Program-made: the position numbers and the translations under genes | In this document: positions 7,504 through 14,951 of the stretch, piece by piece | Layout: every line of letters begins with the position of its first letter | Numbering within the stretch: the stretch's first letter is position 1 | Assembly: GCA_934271725.1 (NCBI GenBank) | Contig: CAKQSC010000005.1 | Span: 1-29,614 of the forward strand | Reading direction: 5' to 3' | DNA from: an uncultured Clostridia bacterium | Lineage (GTDB): Bacteria; Bacillota; Clostridia; Christensenellales; Borkfalkiaceae | Length of the DNA: 29,614 nt | Notes under the pieces: model-generated | The model's input: the letters and a program-made list of their open reading frames with translations, nothing else | The model's database searches: none | Told to the model about the DNA's origin: nothing

Positions 7504-9183
7504 TCAGTTTGCTTTGACTCCGTCTTTATAATACGAGATTTCGTTCGTATCGGGGTTATAGATACCGAAATCGTAAGTCGAAGTGTCTTTGAGTTCTATA
7601 AGAACCGCGCCCGTTCCGTTTACGTATTCTCCGTACGTTTCGTCTGCTTTTACGATATAACTGAAATATACTTCTACGTTTTCTTTGTAACTTTCACCGA
7701 AAGAATCCTTTCTCACGTTCCATATCGCGCCCGTCTGCTCGTCCGTGGTCGAAAGGAAGGTAGAACTTTGGAAACCCGTGCCTACGCAGGACGGATAAAC
7801 GAAGAAGAACAATTCCGCGCTTATCGTCGAGTCGACGTCGGTAAGTCCCAACGATTCGAGATATGCGAGTTTGCCCGGTTCGGTGTTGGTCGGATTCTTC
7901 GGGTGTCCTTTATAGTAATATACGTATTCTTCCGTTCCGTAATAAGCCATGGTCGCTTTAACGTACTCTTCGAAATGCCGTTCTCTTTCGGTGCTCGTCC
8001 AGGTGCCGAGAATAATCATAGGCTTTTTGCCCGTTTCGACCGCTTCCGTAAACAAAGAGTTACCGAAATCGTAAAGCGTTCTTACCATTTCTTTATTCTC
8101 GTCCGTAAGTCCGGTGTACAAACCTTTAAGGTCTTTTATAAGTATTTTGGTGCCGACTTCACCCGCAACCAACTTGTCGTAAACGGTACCGTCTTCAAGA
8201 GTAGCCGTTCCCAAAGTTCCGTTCGCTCTCGTAAGCCACCATTTAAGGTTGGGTTCTTCTTTCGCCATAACGAAAGCGTAATCTCTCATATCGCCCGCCG
8301 AAATCGAATATTTACCGCCTTCGACGTAACCGCCTTTTTCCGCGATTTCCGCTTTCAGATCGGCATATTCCTGCTTCATTTCTTCGTATACCGTCGCATA
8401 ATTTTCGTTGTTAAGACGCGCGTTGAAATAGTAGAAAGAAGCCGTTCCGTCGCTCAAAAGAGAAACGTCGTAATTTTCCGCGGGGATACCTCTTGCGATA
8501 GTAGCGTCCATCCAACCGTATCCGAAATAATCGTTATAGAAAAGGTGGAAATGCGAGGACGGGTTGATATCGTAAAGTTCCTTTATCCACGCGTTGGTAA
8601 GTCTGTATATAACCGACTGATCGGAATTGCCCTTTATCTGCTTTTCCGTAGCCACGGGAACGGTGTATACGTTAGCGGGCATTTTTTCGTAATTCCACGC
8701 GTTGGAACGCTTGAACCACACGAAAGTCGGAACAGTATAATTATCGGTTATTTCGGGAAGAGAAAGAGAAAACATCGTTACGGGCATCGTTGCCGTAAGA
8801 GGAGCGATATTATATTCGCTTGCGAAAACCGCAACTTCTTTTTCTCTCGTGCAGGTAGTGTTATCTTTCTTTAAACGCACTTTAACGTCGTGTTTGCCGT
8901 AAAACGCCGGTACTTGTAACGGCGTTTCGGATATATCCGAAGCGTTGTAAGTCTTTTCGTAATTAACGTCGCCGTCGTGTATAACGTAAACGGTAGCCGT
9001 GTCGTAAGCGAAATCCGTCGTCCAGGAAACGTTTACGTTCTGTTCTTCGCCGACCTGCGTAACCGTTATTTCCATAGTTGCGTTTTTATCTTCTTTGTCG
9101 CATGCCGTAAAAAGGAACAACGACGCCGTAAGACATAAAAGTCCGCAACACAAAAGTGAAATGATGCTTGTTTTTCTTTTCAT
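7504..9183 (-). CDS. Lipoprotein resembling a GT80 sialyltransferase, with N-terminal Ig-like domain
   Basis: Encodes 559 residues from the ATG at 9183, which has AAGGAG upstream and starts the signal peptide. Lipobox FTAC puts the lipid on Cys28. An Ig-like beta domain follows (about 33-130), then a GT-B-like region (about 145-540). Motifs match bacterial GT80 sialyltransferases in order and spacing: SDG at 244-246, where the family has two acidic residues then Gly; KGHP with His427; Ser-Ala-Glu with Glu457; and QSS with Ser473-Ser474. The gaps (182, 30 and 16) resemble those between P. multocida PmST1 Asp141, His311, Glu338 and Ser355 (170, 27, 17). Photobacterium GT80 enzymes share the lipoprotein-plus-Ig layout. 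The expected reaction is transfer of sialic acid from CMP-Neu5Ac to galactosides, but the first acidic residue is Ser here and no CMP-sialate genes are nearby. The family is recalled from memory, not searched. Confidence 0.68.
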   Translation of the reverse strand: MKRKTSIISLLCCGLLCLTASLFLFTACDKEDKNATMEITVTQVGEEQNVNVSWTTDFAYDTATVYVIHDGDVNYEKTYNASDISETPLQVPAFYGKHDVKVRLKKDNTTCTREKEVAVFASEYNIAPLTATMPVTMFSLSLPEITDNYTVPTFVWFKRSNAWNYEKMPANVYTVPVATEKQIKGNSDQSVIYRLTNAWIKELYDINPSSHFHLFYNDYFGYGWMDATIARGIPAENYDVSLLSDGTASFYYFNARLNNENYATVYEEMKQEYADLKAEIAEKGGYVEGGKYSISAGDMRDYAFVMAKEEPNLKWWLTRANGTLGTATLEDGTVYDKLVAGEVGTKILIKDLKGLYTGLTDENKEMVRTLYDFGNSLFTEAVETGKKPMIILGTWTSTERERHFEEYVKATMAYYGTEEYVYYYKGHPKNPTNTEPGKLAYLESLGLTDVDSTISAELFFFVYPSCVGTGFQSSTFLSTTDEQTGAIWNVRKDSFGESYKENVEVYFSYIVKADETYGEYVNGTGAVLIELKDTSTYDFGIYNPDTNEISYYKDGVKAN

Positions 9184-9200
9184 ACTGTTCTCCTTATTTC

Positions 9201-9238
9201 CGCGCCGTGCGAAAATAATGCAAAGCATGCTCGGCGCG
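9201..9238. promoter_or_regulatory. Inverted repeat in the leader of the GT80-like gene
   Basis: Perfect 7-bp GC-only arms (9201-9207 and 9232-9238) flank 24 nt between the transcription start and the ribosome site. It could be an operator or a leader hairpin affecting translation. No U tract follows, so it is not a terminator. Confidence 0.45.
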
Positions 9239-9250
9239 TAATGGAATTAC

Positions 9251-9279
9251 ATTATAACACACGTACGTACCGATTGCAA
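9251..9279 (-). promoter_or_regulatory. Sigma-A promoter of the GT80-like lipoprotein
   Basis: Minus strand: TTGCAA (9274-9279), 17-nt spacer, TATAAT (9251-9256). Divergent from the metal-exporter promoter about 75 bp away. Confidence 0.8.
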
Positions 9280-9354
9280 TAAAAAACACGTTTTTTCGCC
9301 GAAAATTATTTTTTCGGGGTGAAACCTTCTTTTTTCCTCCGTATACAAAAAAAC

Positions 9355-9383
9355 TTGACAAAATTATTCCGACGTGATATATT
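9355..9383 (+). promoter_or_regulatory. Sigma-A promoter of the metal exporter
   Basis: Consensus TTGACA (9355-9360), 17-nt spacer, TATATT (9378-9383). The transcript starts about 9390 and enters the structured leader directly. Confidence 0.85.
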
Positions 9384-9396
9384 ATACATAATAAAG

Positions 9397-9501
9397 TCAG
9401 ACGGTTGCGACGGTTTTGCGCAACCGTCGGGTTGCAAAAACGCTTTTACTTCTTGCAACAGTGGAATACCACAGGACAGTTTAACTTATACTGTTCTGCG
9501 G
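9397..9501 (+). ncRNA. NiCo (czcD-type) riboswitch leader
   Basis: Three successive hairpins: a 10-bp stem 9400-9409 with 9419-9428; a 7-bp stem 9431-9437 with 9453-9459; and GTGG with CCAC at 9461-9472. Conserved-looking joints GGG, GCAACAG and GGACAG lie between them, the arrangement I recall for the cobalt/nickel-sensing (also reported iron-sensing) NiCo riboswitch. The last strand overlaps a terminator, so the aptamer and the terminator compete. The gene behind it is a cation-diffusion exporter, the classic target. On metal binding the terminator should fail and expression rise. The class is assigned from recall of motif and context; a covariance-model search was not possible. Confidence 0.75.
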
Positions 9502-9508
9502 TTTTTTT
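9469..9508 (+). terminator. Conditional terminator (attenuator) of the metal riboswitch
   Basis: A 12-position stem (9469-9480 with 9490-9501; one mismatch, one G-U) is followed by seven U. Its 5' arm includes the CCAC of the third aptamer hairpin and the GGACAG joint, so the two folds are mutually exclusive. Confidence 0.85.
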
Positions 9509-9559
9509 ATTTTTTCGCCGTATATTCCGAAAGCGACGACGGGCGAAGGAGACGATTTT

Positions 9560-10636
9560 ATGAAAAAAAGAAAAAGCAAAATAAGGTGCGTCGAAAACGG
9601 AACGGATAACCTGACCGTAAACGTCAAAAAGACGGCGGTAAAAGTTTCGCTTGTCAGCATCATAGGCAACGCGATACTTTCGGCGTTTAAACTGTTCGCC
9701 GGTATTTTCGCGAAATCGGGCGCGATGATAAGCGACGCGGTTCACTCCGCTTCCGACGTGTTAAGCAGTATAATAGTCATTATAGGCGTGAACATTTCTT
9801 CCAAAGGGGCGGACAAAGACCACCCTTACGGACACGAACGGTTTGAAAGCGTTTCCGCGATAATTCTTGCCGTAGTTCTGTTTATAACCGGCTTGTTTAT
9901 AGGTTATAAGGCGATAGGGCAAATGACGACGGGAGATATTAAAGACATAACCGTGCCGGGACTTCTTGCGTTGATTGCGGCGGGCGTTTCGATAGTCGTG
10001 AAAGAAGCAATGTATTGGTACACCCGCCACTACGCGAAAAAAATCAATTCGGACGCGCTTATGGCGGACGCATGGCACCACCGTAGCGACGCCCTTTCCT
10101 CCGTAGGCGCGCTTGCGGGTATTTTAGGCGCAAGATTAGGCGTTCCCATACTCGACCCGATAGCAAGCCTTGTTATCTGCCTGTTCATCGCAAAAGCCTC
10201 TTTCGATATTTTCAAAGACGCAATCAATAAAATGGTAGACCACTGTTGCGACGCTCAAACGGAAAACAAAATAAAAGAAGTGGTTTTGTCGCAAGAAGGC
10301 GTTTTGGGTATCGATTTATTGAGAACGAGAGAGTTCGGCGCAAGAATATACGTTGAAGTGGAAATCCGCGCGGACGGTAACCTTACTCTTAACGAAAGCC
10401 ACAAAATAGCAGAAAAAGTACACTCCGCGATAGAAAAATCTTTCGACGTGGTAAAACACATAACCGTGCACGTCAACCCCGACACACGTTCGACCGATAG
10501 CGAAAAAGCCTCACCCGAAAGGGCGAACGGAGAAACTTTAAACGACGACGCGACAAAGTTAAAAGAGAATAACGACGAAAGTTTAAACGTATTCCCGTCG
10601 ACGGACGACGCGAGCGCGGAAGAAGCGGAAAAATAG
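9560..10636 (+). CDS. Cation diffusion facilitator (CDF) divalent metal exporter
   Basis: Encodes 358 residues. It is a six-helix CDF-family proton antiporter that expels divalent cations from the cytoplasm. The transport-site pairs are visible: His62-x3-Asp66 in the second helix (SDAVHSASD) and His173-x3-Asp177 in the fifth (AWHHRSD). The interface motif DHPYGHERFE is at 87-96. A cytoplasmic ferredoxin-like domain follows (about 225-306). Residues from about 307 form a hydrophilic acidic tail of some 50 residues absent from typical 290-300-residue members. The leader riboswitch implies Co/Ni, possibly Fe, as inducer and probable substrate. GAAGGAG precedes the ATG. The stop is TAG. There is no terminator before the next promoter 8 bp on, so readthrough is likely. 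Confidence 0.93.
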   Translation: MKKRKSKIRCVENGTDNLTVNVKKTAVKVSLVSIIGNAILSAFKLFAGIFAKSGAMISDAVHSASDVLSSIIVIIGVNISSKGADKDHPYGHERFESVSAIILAVVLFITGLFIGYKAIGQMTTGDIKDITVPGLLALIAAGVSIVVKEAMYWYTRHYAKKINSDALMADAWHHRSDALSSVGALAGILGARLGVPILDPIASLVICLFIAKASFDIFKDAINKMVDHCCDAQTENKIKEVVLSQEGVLGIDLLRTREFGARIYVEVEIRADGNLTLNESHKIAEKVHSAIEKSFDVVKHITVHVNPDTRSTDSEKASPERANGETLNDDATKLKENNDESLNVFPSTDDASAEEAEK

Positions 10637-10643
10637 AAAACTC

Positions 10644-10672
10644 TTGACAAATCGTTTAGAGAGTGATATAAT
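10644..10672 (+). promoter_or_regulatory. Consensus sigma-A promoter of the beta-helix lipoprotein
   Basis: Exact consensus: TTGACA (10644-10649), 17-nt spacer, TATAAT (10667-10672). This is the strongest promoter in the window and suggests high constitutive expression. Confidence 0.9.
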
Positions 10673-10704
10673 TTTTGCAACAAAAAATAAGGAGAAATAT
10701 TAAG

Positions 10705-11853
10705 ATGAAAACATTATGCAGAAAATCGGTTATCGCGATTCTTGCGATAATCGCATGCGTTTCGCTTTCGGCGTTTGCGGGTTGCAAACTCAGCAAAACG
10801 GAAAATTGCGATCACAACTGGATTGCCGGCACTAGAATAGAAGCGACTTACGAGGCGGACGGTTCGCAGGAATATACCTGTTCCAAATGCGGTGAAACCA
10901 AAACGGAAATATTGCCTAAACTCGTTTGCGCCGAACACGACTGGGTGGCGGGCGAAATAATTACCCAACCCACTTACGAAACGGAAGGCTCGCAAAAATA
11001 CTCTTGCTCTAAATGCCATGCCGAAAAGACGGAAGTTCTTCCTAAAAAGACTCTTCCCGTAACGGCTCCCGAAAAAACCGTAGAAACGGCGGACAACTCC
11101 TCGCTTATAGACAGTATTAAAAACATAGGCGACGCTTCTTCCGTCGAAATGACGCTCGGCGAAGGCACGTTTAAACTTAAAGACACCGCGGGCATAGACT
11201 CCGCCACCGCAAACAAAACCGTTATTCTTAACGGCGCGGGAAAAGACAAAACGACTTACGACGCGGTTAAAACGAACGGCGTTGGCGAAGCAGGCACCGA
11301 CTATTCTTTCCAGTATGCGGAAGCGGTTGTATTCAAAAACATGACGGTAAATTTCGGCGTAGTAGGCTACAACGGAATAGTCCGCGCTAAAACGGTTATC
11401 TTTCAGAACTGCAAAATCGAAGGAATGATTACCTATTGCGGAAGCGAAAAGGCAATGTTCGTCGACTGCGAATTCACGATAGACGGCGGAAAAGACTTCT
11501 ATAATATGTGGATTTACGCGAATACCGAAATGTCTTACGAATATATCAACTGCACTTTCTATTCCAAAGAAGGTAAGTTCCTGCATCCGTATATAGAAAA
11601 CGGCAACGTAGAAAATCCCGTTACGGTATCTATTCTTGTCGACGGTTGCACTTTCACGGGCGACTCTCAAAACAAACCCGCGTTGAACGTAAAGAGCGTT
11701 AACAACATCACGTGGGCGATAACCGTTAAAAACAGTTCTTTAAACAACGTAAAAGGTTGGTATGCTATGGAAGCGGGCGTTACCGCAACTTCGAGCGTTA
11801 CGATAGACGGCGTAACCGTCTGGGCTAACGGCGCGGAAATACCTCAATCTTAA
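10705..11853 (+). CDS. Lipoprotein with two Cys-pair repeats and a right-handed beta-helix-like domain
   Basis: Encodes 382 residues. The ATG at 10705 follows AAGGAG and begins a signal peptide with lipobox FAGC (Cys27). Two similar units of about 38 residues follow (35-72 and 75-114). Each has His-x-Trp, a Tyr-x-CSKC pair and a Glu-Lys-Thr-Glu ending, as in short zinc-ribbon-like or disulfide repeats of Clostridia surface proteins. Residues 135-380 are Asn-, Thr- and Val-rich with recurring inCTF/dgCTF/KNMTV strands, the look of a pectate-lyase-type parallel beta-helix. No catalytic motif is recognised, so binding or structural roles are as likely as lyase activity. It is not obviously linked in function to the exporter upstream. 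Confidence 0.75.
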   Translation: MKTLCRKSVIAILAIIACVSLSAFAGCKLSKTENCDHNWIAGTRIEATYEADGSQEYTCSKCGETKTEILPKLVCAEHDWVAGEIITQPTYETEGSQKYSCSKCHAEKTEVLPKKTLPVTAPEKTVETADNSSLIDSIKNIGDASSVEMTLGEGTFKLKDTAGIDSATANKTVILNGAGKDKTTYDAVKTNGVGEAGTDYSFQYAEAVVFKNMTVNFGVVGYNGIVRAKTVIFQNCKIEGMITYCGSEKAMFVDCEFTIDGGKDFYNMWIYANTEMSYEYINCTFYSKEGKFLHPYIENGNVENPVTVSILVDGCTFTGDSQNKPALNVKSVNNITWAITVKNSSLNNVKGWYAMEAGVTATSSVTIDGVTVWANGAEIPQS

Positions 11854-11867
11854 CCAAAATAATTTAA

Positions 11868-11903
11868 CGGGCGGTTGCAAAAATTGCAACCGCCCGCTTT
11901 TTT
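11868..11903 (+). terminator. Terminator between convergent genes
   Basis: A 13-bp perfect stem (11868-11880 with 11884-11896, 3-nt loop) is followed by six U on the plus strand. On the minus strand an AU-rich tail follows, so it may also stop pfkA transcripts. Confidence 0.92.
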
Positions 11904-11926
11904 ACTTTATAATTTTATCGCAAAAA

Positions 11927-12883
11927 TCACGACAATGCGGAGGCGTTAAGATACAGTTTTTTATCGAACCGCTTCTTTTTGCTCAACGCTTTTTGTATAT
12001 CTTCGTCGATTATCTTGTTACCGCGTATCCCTATAACTCTGTTCGTTTCGCCTTTCATAACCGCGTTTACCGCCTCTATGCCGAACCTTGTGGCAAGCAG
12101 TCTGTCTTTATACGTAGGCGAGCCTCCGCGCTGAATATGCCCGAGTCTCGACTGACGGGGAACTATACCCGAATATTTCGTAAACTCCGCGCAGAAATCT
12201 TCCATTTTGCCCGCGCCTTCCGCAATTACTATGAGGTTAGACTTTTTACCGCTCGTACTGCTTTTTAAAACCCCGTCCGCAACCGCTTTCGCGCTGAACT
12301 TAACTTCCGGCACGAGTATATATTCCGCTCCGCCCGTGATACCCGCGTGCAACGCCAAATCTCCGCAACGCCTGCCCATAACCTCTACAACCGTTACTTT
12401 GTTGTGCGACTGCATAGTGTCTCTCAACTTGTTTATGGCGTCGAGAACGGTGTTTACCGCCGTGTCGAACCCGAGCGTGAAGTCGGTATAAGCCAAATCG
12501 TTGTCTATCGTCCCCGGTATTCCCACAACGTTTATTCCCGTGTCTTTCGTAAGCGCGCTCGCGCCTTGAAAAGAACCGTCTCCGCCGATGACGATAAGCG
12601 AGTCCACACCGTGGCTTTTCAATATCTCCCCCGCTTTTATTCTGCACTCTTTCTTTAAAAAGTCAAGGCATCTGTCCGTCTGCAAAAACGTCCCGCCGTG
12701 CTGAATTATATTTGAAACGGACCGTCTGTCCAGACATACGTAATCGTCGTCTAAAATACCCTGATAACCGCGATAAAAACCGCAAACTTCTATACCGTTA
12801 TGCACGGAATATCTGACTATACTCCTTATGCAGGCGTTCATACCCGGCGCGTCTCCGCCACTCGTTATAATTGCAATTTTCAT
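11927..12883 (-). CDS. pfkA: ATP-dependent 6-phosphofructokinase
   Basis: Encodes 318 residues, the standard bacterial PfkA length. It phosphorylates fructose 6-phosphate to fructose 1,6-bisphosphate in glycolysis. Visible motifs: SGGDAPGMN (8-16); the nucleotide loop GGDGSFQGA with Gly103, which marks ATP rather than pyrophosphate use; GTIDND with catalytic Asp127; MGRRCGD; and GHIQRGGSP. It follows the SGNH hydrolase stop by 4 nt, and its ribosome site (AAGGA) lies inside that gene's last codons, so it is translated by coupling from the same message. Confidence 0.97.
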   Translation of the reverse strand: MKIAIITSGGDAPGMNACIRSIVRYSVHNGIEVCGFYRGYQGILDDDYVCLDRRSVSNIIQHGGTFLQTDRCLDFLKKECRIKAGEILKSHGVDSLIVIGGDGSFQGASALTKDTGINVVGIPGTIDNDLAYTDFTLGFDTAVNTVLDAINKLRDTMQSHNKVTVVEVMGRRCGDLALHAGITGGAEYILVPEVKFSAKAVADGVLKSSTSGKKSNLIVIAEGAGKMEDFCAEFTKYSGIVPRQSRLGHIQRGGSPTYKDRLLATRFGIEAVNAVMKGETNRVIGIRGNKIIDEDIQKALSKKKRFDKKLYLNASALS

Positions 12884-12887
12884 ATTT

Positions 12888-13613
12888 TTAATCCTTAAAC
12901 ATAGTTTCTATAAGTTCAATAGCCGTATAATAGTGCATTTCGCGTATCGGGTGGTTCAATCTGTTTGCAAGAAGTTCCGTTACGTCAACGCCCTTTTCGT
13001 ACATTCTTTTCCATTTGGAATACATATCGCACACCGCCACGCCGTGAGACAGGGCGGTTTCTTTGCCTTTGTCGAAATAATATTCGACCGTTCCGTCCTC
13101 CTCGAACCCGACAAGCCACGTAGCGTTGTTTTTATGTCTTTCGTCCGGCAAACGGCAACTTGCGTAGCGACAAACCGTATTCTGCGCGAGAAAAATGCAC
13201 TCCGCGCCTATATTCTTTACTTTATCGAAAATCTCTCCGAGCGCGTCCGTATATTTCGTTACGTTTTCCTTTCCCTGCGCGAAATCGTTCAGCCCGAATG
13301 CCACGACGACGAGATCGGGGCGATACGGCGTTATATCTCTGTCGAAACGGGAATTACCTTCCACCGCGTTATCTCCGCTTATACCGCTGTTTACGACGTT
13401 TATCTGCGCCCTCGGGTACAAGAGATTCAAAAGTTGTTTAACTATTTCGGGATAGGCGTTTTTTTCGTCGAAAACGGTATCTATCGCTCCGTTGTCGTGA
13501 AAAAAACACTCGAAACAACCTTGCGTAACGCTATCTCCCAAAAAGGCTATCGTTACGGGTTTTTTGCCGTATAAGTCGTTGTTCTTGTCGCATATTTTAT
13601 CAAGTATTTTCAT
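12888..13613 (-). CDS. SGNH/GDSL-family hydrolase, cytoplasmic
   Basis: Encodes 241 residues with no signal peptide. The start is the ATG at 13613, because GGAGGT sits 4 nt before it; a GTG 12 nt upstream overlaps that ribosome site. SGNH blocks: FLGDSVTQG (nucleophile Ser28), GISGDN (oxyanion Gly), FGLND (Asn109) and NHP with His221. The Asp usually three residues before the catalytic His is Arg218, so a Ser-His dyad or another acid is implied. Such proteins deacylate sugars or lipids; the substrate is unknown. It is the first gene of a two-gene unit with pfkA. Confidence 0.85.
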   Translation of the reverse strand: MKILDKICDKNNDLYGKKPVTIAFLGDSVTQGCFECFFHDNGAIDTVFDEKNAYPEIVKQLLNLLYPRAQINVVNSGISGDNAVEGNSRFDRDITPYRPDLVVVAFGLNDFAQGKENVTKYTDALGEIFDKVKNIGAECIFLAQNTVCRYASCRLPDERHKNNATWLVGFEEDGTVEYYFDKGKETALSHGVAVCDMYSKWKRMYEKGVDVTELLANRLNHPIREMHYYTAIELIETMFKD

Positions 13614-13632
13614 TTTGACCTCCACGGTGTTT

Positions 13633-13661
13633 ATTATAGCACATAAAAAAACATATTACAA
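13633..13661 (-). promoter_or_regulatory. Sigma-A promoter of the SGNH-pfkA unit
   Basis: Minus strand: TTGTAA (13656-13661), 17-nt spacer, TATAAT (13633-13638). The start point is only about 13 nt before the ATG. Confidence 0.78.
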
Positions 13662-13727
13662 TAAATTGAAAAATACTTTTTCGTTTTTAAAAAGTTTTGC
13701 TTATCTTGCCAAACGGTTGTAAATAAC

Positions 13728-13756
13728 TTGATTTAGACGCTTAAAAGTGCTAAAAT
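13728..13756 (+). promoter_or_regulatory. Sigma-A promoter of mscL
   Basis: TTGATT (13728-13733), 17-nt spacer, TAAAAT (13751-13756), about 30 nt before the ATG. Confidence 0.75.
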
Positions 13757-13785
13757 GTCTTCATAAAAACATCACGGGGTGAGTT

Positions 13786-14379
13786 ATGAAAAAGTTTTTC
13801 GGCGAATTTAAAAAGTTTATTTCCCGAGGAAACGTTATGGATCTTGCGGTCGGCGTTATCATCGGCAGTGCGTTTACGGCAATCGTTACCGCGCTTACGT
13901 CAAAAGTCATTCAACCGCTTATCAATTACGTTATATACCTTATAACGGGCGGTAAAGGCGCGCTCGAAGGCGTTTACACCTTCCTTGTAGGCTCCGCTTC
14001 GGACATAGAAAACGCAATTTACATTGACTGGGGCGCGTTTATTTCGGCAATAATCAACTTCCTGCTCGTAGCGTGGGTACTCTTCCTTATAGTTAAGTTT
14101 ATAAACAAACTCAACGAGGAAGGGAACAAACTCAAAAACGATTTAAAGGCTTCTAAAATTACAAGAGCCGACAAAAAGGAAATGAAAAGGCTCGGCATAA
14201 ACTATCACAATGCGGACGCCTGCAAGTTGTTTAAAAAGGAACAACTTTTAAAAGCCGAACAGGAAAAGAAAAAAGCGGAAGAAGAGCAGAAGGCAAAAGA
14301 CGAAGAAGCAAAAAAGCATACTACCGAATATCTTCTCGAAGAAATCAAAAAATTACTCGAAGAGAAAGTCGATAAATAA
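13786..14379 (+). CDS. mscL: Large-conductance mechanosensitive channel with extended C-terminal tail
   Basis: Encodes 197 residues. MscL is a homopentameric membrane channel that opens under tension in hypo-osmotic shock. The N-terminal helix and first transmembrane segment carry the family signature FKKFISRGNVMDLAVGVIIG (8-27). A periplasm-facing loop follows, then a second transmembrane helix at about 82-104. Typical members have 130-150 residues; this one adds a charged Lys/Glu/Ala-rich coiled coil (about 140-197). A GGGGTGAG ribosome site precedes the ATG. It is monocistronic. Confidence 0.95.
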   Translation: MKKFFGEFKKFISRGNVMDLAVGVIIGSAFTAIVTALTSKVIQPLINYVIYLITGGKGALEGVYTFLVGSASDIENAIYIDWGAFISAIINFLLVAWVLFLIVKFINKLNEEGNKLKNDLKASKITRADKKEMKRLGINYHNADACKLFKKEQLLKAEQEKKKAEEEQKAKDEEAKKHTTEYLLEEIKKLLEEKVDK

Positions 14380-14396
14380 TTTAACGGTAATTTAAC

Positions 14397-14432
14397 GGGG
14401 CGGTCGAGTATTCGACCGCCCCCTTTCTTTTT
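14397..14432 (+). terminator. Terminator of mscL
   Basis: A perfect 11-bp stem (14397-14407 with 14412-14422, loop GTAT) is followed by a T-rich tract. It lies between convergent mscL and the DUF1508 gene. Confidence 0.92.
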
Positions 14433-14480
14433 GTCTTTGCATTCAGCCCGATTATTACCGTTTTACGGCGTTAACGCGAC

Positions 14481-14882
14481 TTACTTTGCTACCGTTTCGT
14501 CTATGATTTCCGCGTTTACGGAGTTTACCGCAACGCTTTTAATGCCGTTTAAGCAACCGGATTTGGATTTATATCCGTCCTCGCTCATAGCGATGCTTTC
14601 GCCGTTGGTGGCATAAAGTCTGTATCTGTACAATCCCGCCTTATCGAAATAAATCTCGAACTTAGGGAAAGTAACAGGCGTAGGTTTTTTAAGCGTATTG
14701 TCTTCGATTTTATTGTTCTCTATACAGAACACGGAGTTCTTACCCACGCTTTCCATACCCACCTTGCAACTGCTTTTTGCTTTGTAAACCTGCGACGATA
14801 CGGCTATTTTTTCTTTGTTTGAAGCAAGCAAATGAAAGTTGAAACAACCGCTCGGCGTCTTTTTGATGATAAATTGTCCCAT
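14481..14882 (-). CDS. Tandem DUF1508 (YegP-like) protein
   Basis: Encodes 133 residues. Two copies of the DUF1508/UPF0339 unit (about 1-52 and 70-128) share the pattern F-x-Ile/Arg, then ASN or ATNGE, then Y-x-SKSGC and G-x-x-SV. The copies diverge in sequence but align in layout. The family forms small intertwined beta folds with no known enzymatic role. No signal peptide. A good AAAGGAG site and its own promoter precede it. Confidence 0.88.
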   Translation of the reverse strand: MGQFIIKKTPSGCFNFHLLASNKEKIAVSSQVYKAKSSCKVGMESVGKNSVFCIENNKIEDNTLKKPTPVTFPKFEIYFDKAGLYRYRLYATNGESIAMSEDGYKSKSGCLNGIKSVAVNSVNAEIIDETVAK

Positions 14883-14898
14883 ACCGTTCTCCTTTGTA

Positions 14899-14934
14899 CC
14901 GTGTTAAGGTCTTTTTTCTTATATTTTAACACGG
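14899..14934. promoter_or_regulatory. Inverted repeat spanning the DUF1508 promoter, probable operator
   Basis: Perfect 9-bp arms CCGTGTTAA (14899-14907) and TTAACACGG (14926-14934) are 18 bp apart. One arm overlaps the -10 box and the other lies in the leader. Because one arm is upstream of the transcription start it cannot fold in the RNA, which favours a protein-binding site. Confidence 0.55.
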
Positions 14935-14951
14935 TTTAAAAAATAATTCAA
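14923..14951 (-). promoter_or_regulatory. Sigma-A promoter of the DUF1508 gene
   Basis: Minus strand: TTGAAT (14946-14951), 17-nt spacer, TAAAAT (14923-14928). Confidence 0.78.

Noticed and set aside
9299..9317. Short AT-rich hairpin between the divergent promoters
   Set aside because: Seven base pairs, mostly A-T, without a U tract in either useful direction; likely chance.
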